The translations under genes were made by a program, and so were the position numbers. 64,000 nt of DNA from Armatimonadota bacterium (GTDB lineage Bacteria; Armatimonadota; Fimbriimonadia; Fimbriimonadales; ATM1), in assembly GCA_003577165.1 (NCBI GenBank), contig QEUM01000004.1, forward strand, positions 1 through 64,000. The letters run 5' to 3'. This document shows positions 1-9,089 of this stretch, one piece after another. The notes beneath the pieces are model-generated. The model was not told the DNA's origin. It did no database searches and saw only the letters and a program-made list of their open reading frames with translations. Within the stretch, counting starts at the first letter, position 1; each line of letters starts with the position of its first letter.

Positions 1-1
1 G

Positions 2-331
2 CGCTGCACCACCACGGCCAACCCGTGTATCTACCGCTACCTCAGCAGCAACCCGGCTGGCGGCATGTTCGGCACTCTGCCGACGAACGCCTGGCCCGCA
101 GGAGAGGACTGGGTCCACAACAAGGGCATGCACGTCGGCTTCTCCGACACGCACGCCAAGTGGCGCCGAATGGGCGCGCAGATCACCACGGGTGGTCCCT
201 GCTCCGGTCCTCACACGGACTGGCGCGTGGACTTCTTCACGTCCTACCTCGGCACGGGCTACAGCCAGTGCTACTGGTACGACGGGTTCCATGCGTGGCT
301 GTTCCGCCCGCCGTATGACTTCGCCGACTAA
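2..331 (+). CDS. Prepilin-like H-X9-DG domain protein, C-terminal part
   Basis: This is the last 109 codons of a gene that begins before the window. The frame is open from base 2 to the stop. The segment around HVGFSDTHAKW resembles the 'FxDGHVKW' stretch near the end of DUF1559/H-X9-DG proteins, a family that carries a type IV prepilin N-terminus and is strongly expanded in Armatimonadota and Planctomycetota. The N-terminal prepilin helix that would prove the assignment lies outside the window. A hairpin follows 39 bases after the stop, so the gene probably ends its transcript there. Function in this family is not established; a surface or secreted pseudopilin-like role is inference. Confidence 0.55.
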   Translation, partial: RCTTTANPCIYRYLSSNPAGGMFGTLPTNAWPAGEDWVHNKGMHVGFSDTHAKWRRMGAQITTGGPCSGPHTDWRVDFFTSYLGTGYSQCYWYDGFHAWLFRPPYDFAD

Positions 332-369
332 TCTCGGCTAAGCCTCAACGGCTTGGGGTTGGGCAATAA

Positions 370-393
370 GGGCCGGGGCATTTGCCTCGGCCC
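370..393 (+). terminator. Hairpin terminator after the prepilin-like gene
   Basis: A 10-bp stem (370-379 with 384-393, one G-T pair) closes a 4-base ATTT loop and is followed by a short T-containing run. It separates the prepilin-like gene from valS. Confidence 0.6.
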
Positions 394-446
394 GGTACTT
401 TGTTAGGTACCATTCAAGCGCTTTCACGACAGGAAGGTGCCTTCGA

Positions 447-2923
447 ATGACGGATTCGAACCTCTCAACGCGCTATGACCCCAAACAGGTCGAGACGACC
501 TGGTACCAAAAGTGGGAATCCTCGGGCCTCTTTCGTCCTGAATATGGACGTAGAGACTCGGACCGCCCACGATACTGCATTGCGATCCCCCCACCCAACG
601 TCACGGGCAGCCTCCACATGGGCCACGCCCTCTGCTATTCCATCCAGGATGTCCTCGGACGCTGGAAACGAATGCAGGGCTTTGAAGTCCTGATTCTGCC
701 GGGAACCGACCACGCAGGAATCGCAACGCAAAAGGTCGTCGAATCTCAGTTGCGCAGCGAAGGCAAGTCTCGCCATGAACTTGGAAGGGACGCCTTCGTC
801 GAACGCGTGTGGCGTTGGAAGGAAGAATCCGGCGGGATCATCCTGCGCCAATTCAAGAGGCTGGGCTTCGCGTTCGATTGGACGCGCGAGCGGTTCACCA
901 TGGACCCCGACTACCACGACGCGGTGCTCCGCGTATTCGTGGACTGGTTCGAGCGCGGCCTGATCTACCGAGGCAAGCGAATCGTCAACTGGGACCCCGG
1001 ACTGAGGACGAGCGTCAGCGACATCGAAGTCTCCGATGAGATTCGCAACGGCAAACTCTATCACTTTCGCTATCCGTTCGCAGATGGCGACGGTTACGTA
1101 GTCATCGCGACGACGAGACCGGAGACGATGCTCGCTGACGTGGCCGTGGCGGTTCACCCTTCGGACGAGCGCTACGCGCATCTCATTGGCAGGAAGATTC
1201 GCCTGCCTCTCGTCGGCCGCATCATTCCACTCGTTGCCGACACCTATCCCGATCCCGAGTTCGGAACGGGCGCGGTGAAGGTGACGCCTGCCCACGATCC
1301 GAATGATTACGAGATCGGCGTTCGACTCGGACTCGACTTCAACGACCCCGAGCAAGTGCCTGTCTGCATTGACGAAGACGCGAAGGTCATCGCGTCGCGG
1401 ACCTCGAAGAAGCCGGACTGGTCGACCGAATCGAGGACTACGCAATCCCGCTCAAAGTCAGTGACCGAAGCGGCCAAGTCATCGAGCCGCTCCTCTCAGA
1501 ACAGTGGTTCTGCTCGATGAAGCCCCTTGCGGAGGCCGCGATCCGCGCCGTCGAGGACGGCCGTATCCGCTTCACGCCGGATCGTTACAAGGATGTCTAT
1601 CTTCGCTGGATGGAGAACATCCGCGACTGGTGCCTCTCGCGGCAACTCTGGTGGGGACACAGAATTCCCGTGTATTACACCGACTCCGGCGAGCCGATCG
1701 CTGCGCTCTCGAAGGAAGAATGCGACACTCGGATGGCCCGAGAAGACCGACGACCTGAACCGCTTTTACCCAACGGACGTGCTGGTCACCGCGCGCGACA
1801 TCATCTACCTGTGGGTGGCGCGAATGATCATGGACGGCCTGGACCAGGCACACGACATCCCGTTCAGAGATGTCTATGTCTACGCGACGGTGCTCACCGA
1901 TGACGGAAAGCGCATGAGCAAGTCGCTTGGCACCGGTGTCGACCCTTTGGAATACATTGACCGATTCGGCGCAGACGCCATGAGGTTCAGCCTGCTCGTG
2001 CAAACGGGTTACAACCAGGAGATCCGCTTCGGCGAGAAGCGCATCGAAGAGGCGCGCAACTTCTGCAACAAGATCTGGAACGCCAGCCGCTTTGCGCTGA
2101 TGAACCTCGACGGCTACTCGCCCGAGTCCTCAACGTTACTCGAAGACGCTTCGAAACTCCTCGTTGAGGATCGCTGGATTCTCAGCCGTTTGGCGAGCTG
2201 CGCGAATTCTGTCCAAAGCGCACTCGAAACCTACAACATGATGGATGCGTGCAAAGCGCTGCACGAGTTCTTCTGGAGCGAGTTTTGCGACTGGTACATC
2301 GAGGCCAGCAAGGATCGCCTTCGCAACCCGGACCTGCGCGAGGTTCCGCAAGCCGTGATCGTACGATGCCTCGATCAATTCTGTCGCCTCATGCATCCCT
2401 TCATGCCCCACATCACCGAGGAAGTGTGGCAGGATGGGCGGACGTGAGCGCAGCGACGCTGGATGCTGACGCAGAAGAAGAGATGCAGTCCAGGATCGAA
2501 CTCGTGCGAGCCGCAAGAAGCCTGAGACAGGAACTCGGCGTCGCTCCACTGAAGAAGTTGGACGTGCTGTACGTGGAAGGGGGGGTCGCAGATGATTACC
2601 TCCTCCGGACGCAGGCATGGTTCAACGAGATTCGCGAAGGAGCGCCCGCAGCGCTCCACATCAGTTCGTCCGTCGGCGGTGTGGACTTGCACCTGCCGGT
2701 CGAGGGGCTCATCGATCCCGCCAAGGAAATCGAGCGACTCTCACGCGACCTTCAGAAGCGCGAGGCGGAGCTCCTCGGCCTCCGAAACCGGCTCGACAAC
2801 CCGGAGTTCGTGGCGCGCGCGAAGCCCGAGGTCGTCGAAAGGGACCGCGAGGCCGCCGAAGCCCTCGAGCGCGAGACAGATAGAATCCGGCGCAGGCTCG
2901 AAGAGTTCTCGAAGCAGGTTTAG
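447..2923 (+). pseudogene. valS: Valyl-tRNA synthetase, frame broken at three points
   Basis: The product would charge tRNA-Val. The N-terminal frame carries the class I signature ([19 protein letters not shown] at residues 57-60). A second frame carries the WWGHRIP segment. The first frame resumes with RMSKS (about 1912-1926) and the anticodon-binding region, and a last frame holds the C-terminal coiled-coil arm ending in LEEFSKQV. The breaks lie near 1380-1397, 1730-1740 and 2430-2440. At each break the flanking protein is colinear with ValS but a conserved piece is missing: about 20 residues at the first, about 25 including the WFSS region at the second, and about 10 at the third. Outside the breaks there are no stops and conservation looks normal. 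ValS is essential, so either another copy exists or the sequence lost short segments during assembly. Confidence 0.85.
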
Positions 2924-3309
2924 GAGGGCTCCTCCTCCGTCGGGAAACCGCGGAGCATCCACTCCGTCCAGCCTCCCGCCATGCTGACCGCATCCGCAAA
3001 GCCCATCTCGAGAAGCGTCTTCGCCGCCAGGAGGCTTCGGTGCCCTCCTCCGCAGTAACACAGCACCTTCTGGCTGCGATCCTGAAGCCGCTCGTCCCGT
3101 TTGTAGTGCTCGAGATCGGCCTTCACTTCGAGAAAGCCGCGCGGAACGTTGATCGCGCCGGGCAGATGGCCCTCGGCGAATTCGTCCGGCTCCCGGACAT
3201 CGAGAAGCAGCCATCCCTCGCCCTGCACGAGGTCGTACACCTGCTCCGGGTCCACTTCCCGCACGACCCGCCTCGCTTCATTCGTGAAGTCTTCGAGCGA
3301 TCTTCCCAT
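2920..3309 (-). CDS. Single-domain rhodanese-like sulfurtransferase
   Basis: This 129-residue protein is one rhodanese domain. It shows DVREPDEF near residue 37, GHLPGAINVP near 47-56 and an active-site loop CGGGHRS whose Cys86 would carry the persulfide and whose Arg91 is conserved. There is no signal peptide, so it is probably cytoplasmic. The physiological sulfur acceptor cannot be read from sequence. The ATG at 3309 is preferred over an upstream in-frame codon at 3333, because 3309 starts just after the comEC stop (3317). The gene is thus the last member of recF-dciA-comEC-rhodanese. Its 3' end overlaps the end of valS convergently by 4 bases. Confidence 0.85.
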   Translation of the reverse strand: MGRSLEDFTNEARRVVREVDPEQVYDLVQGEGWLLLDVREPDEFAEGHLPGAINVPRGFLEVKADLEHYKRDERLQDRSQKVLCYCGGGHRSLLAAKTLLEMGFADAVSMAGGWTEWMLRGFPTEEEPS

Positions 3310-3316
3310 CTTGGTC

Positions 3317-4751
3317 TTAGAGTATTGCCGCATCGTCCTCCGGAACGGCCGGCCGCGGCTCCCCGCTCAGCAGAAACGGAATTGCGCCCAGTCCCGCAGC
3401 GACCGCCGAAGGGATCGGCGCGAACTCCAACGCGGCGCCCGGAGCGTTTCCTACAACTTCGTTCACGCTCCTCATCCACACCACTCCGAAGTGCGTGACG
3501 CCCTCCGCGAGCGCAGAGGCCGGCTCGGAGAACGCGAACGCCGCAACCGAGAGCACCTCGCCAATGTATATCACCGGCACGGCGAACGCCGTCAGGCCGT
3601 TGGCGAGCGGAGACACGACTGAAACCATGCCGAAATGTGTGGCGACGACCGGAGCGGTAAACATGTGCGCGATCAGCGTAGTGCCGAGAACTCCGATTCC
3701 GGCCGTCAGCCCCCAACGCGCCACGCTCGATCGGAGACCCGAGGTTCGCTTCTTCGCCCAATGAAAGAGCCGCGGCGAGAAAAGCACCAAGCCGGTTACG
3801 GCCATGAAACTGAGTTGGAATCCGGCATCGAACGCAGACCCGGGTTCGCATAGCAGGTACACGATGCCCGCAAGAGCAATCGAGGACAAACCGTCCGGCG
3901 TGCGGAGCGCCAGAGTCGAGACCAGATACGCCGCTGCCATCAGCGATGCCCGAACGATAGACGGCTTGTAGCCGACCGCCATGCAGTACGCGGCTAACAC
4001 GAAGAGAACAAGGGTCACCTGAATGGACCGAGGGATCGGCAGGCGGGTGAGAACCAGGAACAGGCCCGCCGCCAACACCATCACGTTGTAGCCGCTCGCC
4101 GCGAGGAGGTGAAGAGTCCCGGCCCGACGCATCGCTTCGATCAACCCCTCATCGACCAGTGCCTGCCTGCCGCCCCATATGCCGACTCAGCCGATCCCAG
4201 GTCGCGTACCTCCACGCGGCTGCCATCCCGCCCATCGAGTGATTCGCCTCGACCACCTCGAAACTCCCGGACCAAACCACGCTCATCTTCTCATTGACGC
4301 CGTGGGTTAGCCAATATCGGTCGAAGGGGTCCCCATCCTTCGACCGTGAGGGCAGGATCCCCTGCAGTTCGCCGCGGACCCGCACGTAATCGCCCAGCGC
4401 AACGTGCCGGTCCCACGGGATATAAACCAGCACCTTGTATTTCCCGGAGTCCACGACGATGCGCTGAGCCCTCTGCCCCATCGTCGGTGATCCGATTACT
4501 CTTCCCTCGATGACGCGGTCCGGCGCCGTTATCGGATAGGGAAGTTCTCCTCCCCACATCGCCCGCCAAAACCCAAGCAGCAGTAGGGCGGCGTTCAGAA
4601 AAGGCCATCGCCTGCCTGTCCATATTCCCAAAAGAGAAATGGTCCAATACCACGGTGAGAATCTGGAGAGCGCCGCTCCCAGAAATGTTGGAAAACAGGC
4701 GACGAGTGGTCTAAGCAAGAAGTGCCGATAGCGCTCCTCGAATCTCTGCAC
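3317..4751 (-). pseudogene. comEC: ComEC/Rec2-type DNA uptake channel, frame broken
   Basis: ComEC transports single-stranded DNA across the inner membrane during transformation. The N-terminal part (GTG at 4751, preceded by AGAGG) has two hydrophobic segments and an OB-like DUF4131 region. The second frame starts near 4144 and holds the competence domain, with the hallmark AGTLHLLAASGYN followed by repeated membrane helices. Between them the frame shifts at a GGCAGGCAGGCA repeat (about 4155-4175). About 30 residues that normally carry the conserved 'LGDR'-like stretch before the competence domain are missing. The metallo-beta-lactamase domain of long ComEC proteins is absent. The gene sits 11 bases after dciA. 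Either transformation is lost here or the sequence has a local assembly deletion. Confidence 0.75.
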
Positions 4752-4762
4752 GCACCGTCCCT

Positions 4763-5221
4763 CTATTCGTCTAAGTTCTCTCGAATGCTCCGCATTTTCG
4801 TGAAAACGGAATCCAGCACCCTTTTTAACTCTTCGTGCTCTACATTCACCGAGACAGGTTTGCACGCGACTTCCCGCTTCCTCTCCTTCTGCGCAGCAGA
4901 CGAATCAGAAGGCTCCTTTCGCGAGCGAGCGTTCACGATGCGAAGGGATGTGAAAAGCTCTTCACCCGCTGCTTCATTGAGCCTCTGCAGGATCGCATCC
5001 GCACGCAACCGAATCTCCTGCGCCCACACGCTCGACAACGTTGAAATGCACAGCTCTCCTCTTTCAAATCTTTCCGGAGCAGTCCTCGCGCCGATGACTT
5101 CACCCACAATCTCCTTCCACCGCTTCATCACCGAGATCGCCCTCGCCGTTCGAATGAGTTCAGAACGACCAACAGCCACGCCAAGCAAGTTCGCAAGCAG
5201 ATCCGGTTCTGTGCGCTTCAC
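4763..5221 (-). CDS. dciA: DciA-like DUF721 protein
   Basis: This 152-residue protein has the DUF721 core: helices ending in MKRWKEIVGEVIGART followed by a short beta region with LCISTLSSVWAQEIRLRADAILQRLN. In bacteria lacking DnaC, DciA helps load the replicative helicase DnaB at origins, so a replication role is likely. The C-terminus has a charged stretch (KERKRE) and a predicted helix. It overlaps recF by 4 bases (ATGA), an arrangement common for DUF721 genes, and is translated in the same leftward operon as comEC. Confidence 0.75.
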   Translation of the reverse strand: MKRTEPDLLANLLGVAVGRSELIRTARAISVMKRWKEIVGEVIGARTAPERFERGELCISTLSSVWAQEIRLRADAILQRLNEAAGEELFTSLRIVNARSRKEPSDSSAAQKERKREVACKPVSVNVEHEELKRVLDSVFTKMRSIRENLDE

Positions 5222-6327
5222 GTCTCTATCACCCGTCCTGCATCGATCTTATATCGTGCTGGCGGCTCGGAGAAGTCGGACTCCACCGCGTGGTAGTCCG
5301 TACAAGTAATCACGACTTGCCCATACTGCGCAGCCCCTTCCAACACTTGGTGCCTGCGGCTTGAGTCCAGATCGCTCAAGATGTCATCCAAGAGGACCAG
5401 CGGGATCACCCCGACGTCGCGAATCCAGTGCTTGACCTGCGCCAACTTTACAGCCAGCACCGCAGTCCGCTGTTGGCCCTGGCTGCCAAACTTCGCAGCA
5501 GATCTGCCCGACAACTCGAGAACTAAGTCGTCGCGATGCGGTCCGATGGATGTTGCGCCCAGTATAAGATCTCGATGAAAACTTATGCGAAACGCGTCCA
5601 GGAAGTCCTTCTCCTCCACGCAATCATCGCCCGGTCGGTACCGAATCTGCAGGTCCTCTGCGCCCCCGCTCAGCCGCGCGTGCTCCTCTGCCGCGAAGGG
5701 CGAAAGCGACATCACGTACTCGGTCCGAAGCCTTCGGACGCGCGCGGCCGAGGGAGCCATCCGTAGGTTCCAAGCCTCCAAGTCCTGACGCCCGCTCCCT
5801 CCCTCTTTGAGGGCTTTGAGCACAGCGTTCCGCTGCTTGAGCAATCGCCGATACTCGAGAATCGCCGCAAGATAGCCAGCGTTAATCTGACTGAGATCGT
5901 TGTCTAAAAATCTCCGCCTGTCGTTCGGCTCGCCCGTCACAAGGACCATGTCGAGAGTGGAAAAACAAACGCTCGGGAGACGTCCGATGAGATCCTGAAC
6001 TCGCGGCAGGTTTGTCGCCCCTACTCGAGCGGTGCGCCTTCCGCGTGTGGGCAAGATTAGGCCGATTTCCTGTCCAGAATCCGCAAACACTGCCGACACC
6101 TCAGCCGCATCAGCGCCGTACTGGACCAACTCGTTGGACGCTGCCCCACGAAAAGATCGAGTGGAAGCCAGCAGATAAATCGCTTCGAGCAGATTCGACT
6201 TGCCCTGTCCGTTAGCTCCCCAGATCAGATTTAGCTTCGGTGAGAGTTCAACTCTTGCCTCCCCATAGTTCCGAAATCGCTTTAGCGCGATCGTGGCGAG
6301 AGCGGGTTTCGACACTACGCTATGCAC
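5218..6327 (-). CDS. recF: RecF recombination mediator
   Basis: RecF is an SMC-like ATPase that binds gapped DNA and helps RecO/RecR load RecA. The 369-residue length is normal. A Walker A motif GANGQGKS lies at residues 37-44 after the typical N-terminal RFRNYGEARVELSP. The ABC-type signature region lies near KFGSQGQQRTAVLA, and Walker B is LVLLDDILSDLD. The start is a GTG at 6327 with GAAGG seven bases upstream. It is the first gene of the leftward set recF-dciA-comEC-rhodanese. The usual dnaN neighbour is not in this position. Confidence 0.93.
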   Translation of the reverse strand: MHSVVSKPALATIALKRFRNYGEARVELSPKLNLIWGANGQGKSNLLEAIYLLASTRSFRGAASNELVQYGADAAEVSAVFADSGQEIGLILPTRGRRTARVGATNLPRVQDLIGRLPSVCFSTLDMVLVTGEPNDRRRFLDNDLSQINAGYLAAILEYRRLLKQRNAVLKALKEGGSGRQDLEAWNLRMAPSAARVRRLRTEYVMSLSPFAAEEHARLSGGAEDLQIRYRPGDDCVEEKDFLDAFRISFHRDLILGATSIGPHRDDLVLELSGRSAAKFGSQGQQRTAVLAVKLAQVKHWIRDVGVIPLVLLDDILSDLDSSRRHQVLEGAAQYGQVVITCTDYHAVESDFSEPPARYKIDAGRVIET

Positions 6328-6548
6328 GGGATGCCTTCAAACAAGAGAATGTCTTAGAGTTATTGTTCTTATTAGGTGATTCGCGATTGGTGGAAAACTG
6401 GGGCTGCCGAGCACAGATTTCCCGCGTACCCTCTATGGATAAGCTGTTGAATGCGAATGGGAATCCGAGGGACAAAGGACGCAGATGTTCGACACCCCGG
6501 AGTCCTGCGATATCTGCCAACACGTTGCCCAGTCGGTTTTCCATAGAC

Positions 6549-7298
6549 TTATAACAGACCGTGTCGTCTTGCGTACTTCATGACGACCGCCTCCATGAGG
6601 TACACGGGGTGCACGCCGGCATAGGTGGGAATGGAGTAACGGTTGGCGACAGGCTGCCAGACATCCCTCGTGAGGCGGGCCTGAACGTTCGACGGAAGTT
6701 CCGGGTACCGGTCGCAGAGGGTCTTGATCGCTAGGTACTCCTCGGCGGTCATGCCCCGGAGGTCGCCGACGAGTCCCTCAAGAGGGTGCTCGAAGTCCGA
6801 CAAGCCCGATGACAGAGGTACGGCGTCCACGTTCCGCCTTTCGTGCACCACGATGGTGTTGGCAGCGATGTCCCCTAGCCTTTGCGCCCTGGGCGACAGG
6901 AAGAGCAGGATGATGTCGATCGCCATGAGCACGGGAAGCAGCAGGTCACCGAGGCGAAGCACGCTTCGAACGGCCGCTGCGCCGAGCGTTACCGGCGACC
7001 CATCCGCCATTCGGACTCGGATTCCCATCAGCTTCTTGCCCACCGTCTGCCCGTTCCAAACCGATTCGAGGAGGATCGAGTAGCCGGCAATGACGAACAG
7101 CACTACGAGGAGAAAAATCAGCATGGCCATGCCGGCCGAGGCAGGCATGATGGCGGTGGACAGGAACGCGCCAGACATCAGGAGGATGACCATCACGACC
7201 GCGTCGATGAATGCGGCGAAAATTCGTGACCCAATTCCGGCCAGCCGGAACTCTACGGCCACCTTCTCCGGCGTGACGATGGAGTACTCTGACGGCAC
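6549..7298 (-). CDS. RDD-family membrane protein
   Basis: About 249 residues from a GTG at 7298. The RDD domain begins at EFRLAGIGSRIFAAFIDAVV, containing the Arg and Asp-Asp-like positions that name the family, and continues with three hydrophobic segments, the conserved WNGQTVGKKLMGIRV stretch and APRAQRLGDIAA. The C-terminal 90 residues are soluble and alpha-helical. RDD proteins are inner-membrane proteins; some have been linked to sodium/proton exchange, but the role here is unknown. It lies 30 bases from a divergent DUF58 gene. RDD and DUF58 genes often co-occur with MoxR ATPases, but none is seen in this window. The frame is open far upstream, so the start is not certain. Confidence 0.8.
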   Translation of the reverse strand: MPSEYSIVTPEKVAVEFRLAGIGSRIFAAFIDAVVMVILLMSGAFLSTAIMPASAGMAMLIFLLVVLFVIAGYSILLESVWNGQTVGKKLMGIRVRMADGSPVTLGAAAVRSVLRLGDLLLPVLMAIDIILLFLSPRAQRLGDIAANTIVVHERRNVDAVPLSSGLSDFEHPLEGLVGDLRGMTAEEYLAIKTLCDRYPELPSNVQARLTRDVWQPVANRYSIPTYAGVHPVYLMEAVVMKYARRHGLL

Positions 7299-7328
7299 CG
7301 CAGCGAGCGTACCTGACGGGATTTCGCC

Positions 7329-8639
7329 ATGGTTTTGCGACCGACGTTCTTCCTTCTTGCCGCAGTCGGGCCCCTCATGGCCTTGGGTGGTTACGCGTCT
7401 CCCGTGCTTTTGCAGTTCGTTTGGCCTTGGCAGATTCTGATCATCGCCCTGGCGATCGCCAGTTATGCCATGGCCGGCAAGGCGGAGAACCTTGTCGTCG
7501 AAAGGAAATTCGATCGCGTTCTTAGCGTTCGTGAGAGAAACCTGGTTCGTGTCGTTCTCACGAACGACGGAGACGACGAGATCGCATTCACATTCCGAGA
7601 TGAAGTCCCGCCGGAATTCGATGCCGAGGAGAACGAGTTCGAAGTTCGCTTGTTGCCGGGTGAACGGCGTGAGTACCGTTATCACGTCACGCCTGTGAGG
7701 AGAGGGGACTTCTTCTTCCTGGACTCGTTTGTGCGGATCAATGGTCCTCTGCATCTCGCGGCTCGAGTGGTGCGGATGGACACAAAGGAGATCGTTCGTG
7801 TGTATCCAAACGTTCTCGCGCTGAGAAAGTTCGACCTTCTGAAGCAGCGCGGCCACCTTCGCCAAATTGGAATCCGTCGCTCACGACTCAAAGGAGTGGG
7901 CACGGACTTTGAGAGTTTGCGCGAATATGTCAGCGGTGACGACATCCGGAAGGTGGAGTGGAAGGCGACGGCGCGCCGCCACAGGTTGATGGTCAAAGAG
8001 TATGAGGCAGAGCGCAATCAATCCATTGTGATCGTTCTGGACTACGGCCGGTTGATGATGGCCGAGGTCGAAGGCGTCGTCAAACTGGACCTCGTGCTGG
8101 ATGCAGCGCTGATGCTCGGAAATGCCGCAGCCAACGCGAACGATATGTTGGGACTGCTCGTCCACGCAGATCGCCTGGAGAAGTGGCTCCCGCCCGCCCG
8201 CGGCCGAGCGCAAGTGGGGCGCGTCATCGAAGCGCTTCATGCTCTGCAAGCTGTCGAGGAGGAGCCCGACCTGCGAGGCGCAATGGACTACTTAGGCTCA
8301 CGTTGGAAGCGACGCAGCCTCGTCGTGGTCTTTACCGAAATCGAAAGCGTAGACACAGCCAAGGATTTGCTGGCAACCTTGTCGCCGTTGGCACGCCGGC
8401 ACCTCTGCCTCGTCGTTACCGTCGCGGACCCAAAGCATCGCTCGATGCTCAACCCGGCGGGAGAGACTCTTTACGACGAATTCATCCGCGCCTCCGCCCG
8501 CCTCTACCAGGAAGAGCGTGACGAGGCCAAGCGCCTCCTGAATGCGGGGGGGGTGAAGACGTTAGACTCCGAACCCCAAGACCTGGCCGCCGACCTCGTC
8601 AACTTTTACATGGACGTCAAGGCAACCGCTGCGCTCTAA
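7329..8639 (+). CDS. DUF58 domain protein
   Basis: A 436-residue protein with two N-terminal membrane helices (about residues 5-45), a beta-rich middle region and a DUF58 domain. The domain signature is GTDFESLREYVSGDDIRKVEWKATAR near residues 197-222, followed by a von Willebrand A-like strand IVIVLDYGRLM. DUF58 proteins commonly partner MoxR AAA ATPases and are thought to act in protein-complex maturation at the membrane; no MoxR gene is adjacent here. The start ATG is 30 bases from the divergent RDD gene and has only a weak ribosome-binding match. A run of eight G occurs near the 3' end inside the frame. Confidence 0.85.
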   Translation: MVLRPTFFLLAAVGPLMALGGYASPVLLQFVWPWQILIIALAIASYAMAGKAENLVVERKFDRVLSVRERNLVRVVLTNDGDDEIAFTFRDEVPPEFDAEENEFEVRLLPGERREYRYHVTPVRRGDFFFLDSFVRINGPLHLAARVVRMDTKEIVRVYPNVLALRKFDLLKQRGHLRQIGIRRSRLKGVGTDFESLREYVSGDDIRKVEWKATARRHRLMVKEYEAERNQSIVIVLDYGRLMMAEVEGVVKLDLVLDAALMLGNAAANANDMLGLLVHADRLEKWLPPARGRAQVGRVIEALHALQAVEEEPDLRGAMDYLGSRWKRRSLVVVFTEIESVDTAKDLLATLSPLARRHLCLVVTVADPKHRSMLNPAGETLYDEFIRASARLYQEERDEAKRLLNAGGVKTLDSEPQDLAADLVNFYMDVKATAAL

Positions 8640-9076
8640 GGGCCTCGGCGTCGTGGCTGAGGCGCGGTGGGACCGGGCAAGTTTTTGTCGGCCCAAAATT
8701 TCAGCACGCCCACGGCGGCGAGTGTGAGCACGGTCATCCCGATCGCAACTCCCGCAGTCTTCCAGCCTGGGTTCGATGAGGAGGTTACGTCACGATTCGC
8801 TTCCGCTAGCGCCTGTCCCGCATCAACGGGGCGCTCGGGATCCGCATCGCCCAGCGCGGACGCAGCGTCCGCATCGCTGACCAGGGGAGGCGACTCCGCG
8901 CGCTCGATCTTGACCTCGCCAACCTCCTGCATCGGAGACCCAACAGACATCTGGGCCTCCACTTCGGATTCCGAAAGCTTCGGGTCGGTAGATTTCTCCG
9001 GCGCGCGAATGATTGCCGCGCTGGCGCCCGCAGCGAGTGTCAAAACTGCGATGAAGTGCGTAACTCTGTAACTCAT
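8636..9076 (-). CDS. Exported protein with C-terminal membrane helix, last gene of pilin operon
   Basis: About 146 residues from an ATG with GGGAGGA seven bases upstream. The N-terminus is a signal peptide or membrane anchor (hydrophobic to about residue 22). A low-complexity acidic middle follows, with many Ala, Ser, Asp and Glu, then a second hydrophobic helix (VAIGMTVLTLAAVGVL) and a basic tail PQPRRRGP. No family was recognised. Its position 13 bases downstream of the large PilX-like gene suggests it belongs to the pilus operon. The 3' end overlaps the convergent DUF58 gene by 4 bases. Confidence 0.65.
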   Translation of the reverse strand: MSYRVTHFIAVLTLAAGASAAIIRAPEKSTDPKLSESEVEAQMSVGSPMQEVGEVKIERAESPPLVSDADAASALGDADPERPVDAGQALAEANRDVTSSSNPGWKTAGVAIGMTVLTLAAVGVLKFWADKNLPGPTAPQPRRRGP

Positions 9077-9089
9077 CTTGATTCCTCCC

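Noticed and set aside
465-1445. A 326-codon open frame antisense to valS
   Set aside because: It mirrors the coding strand of an obvious valS frame, has no family resemblance and arises from GC-rich codon bias.
6320-6544. A 74-codon minus-strand frame and one DnaA-box-like TTATCCATA near 6433-6441 upstream of recF
   Set aside because: The frame has no family or ribosome-binding site, and a single 8/9 box without a cluster or AT-rich unwinding region does not support an origin.
6549-7865. Long N-terminal extension of the RDD protein to 7865
   Set aside because: The extra 190 residues run antisense to the DUF58 gene and look non-coding; the RDD domain begins just after the GTG at 7298.
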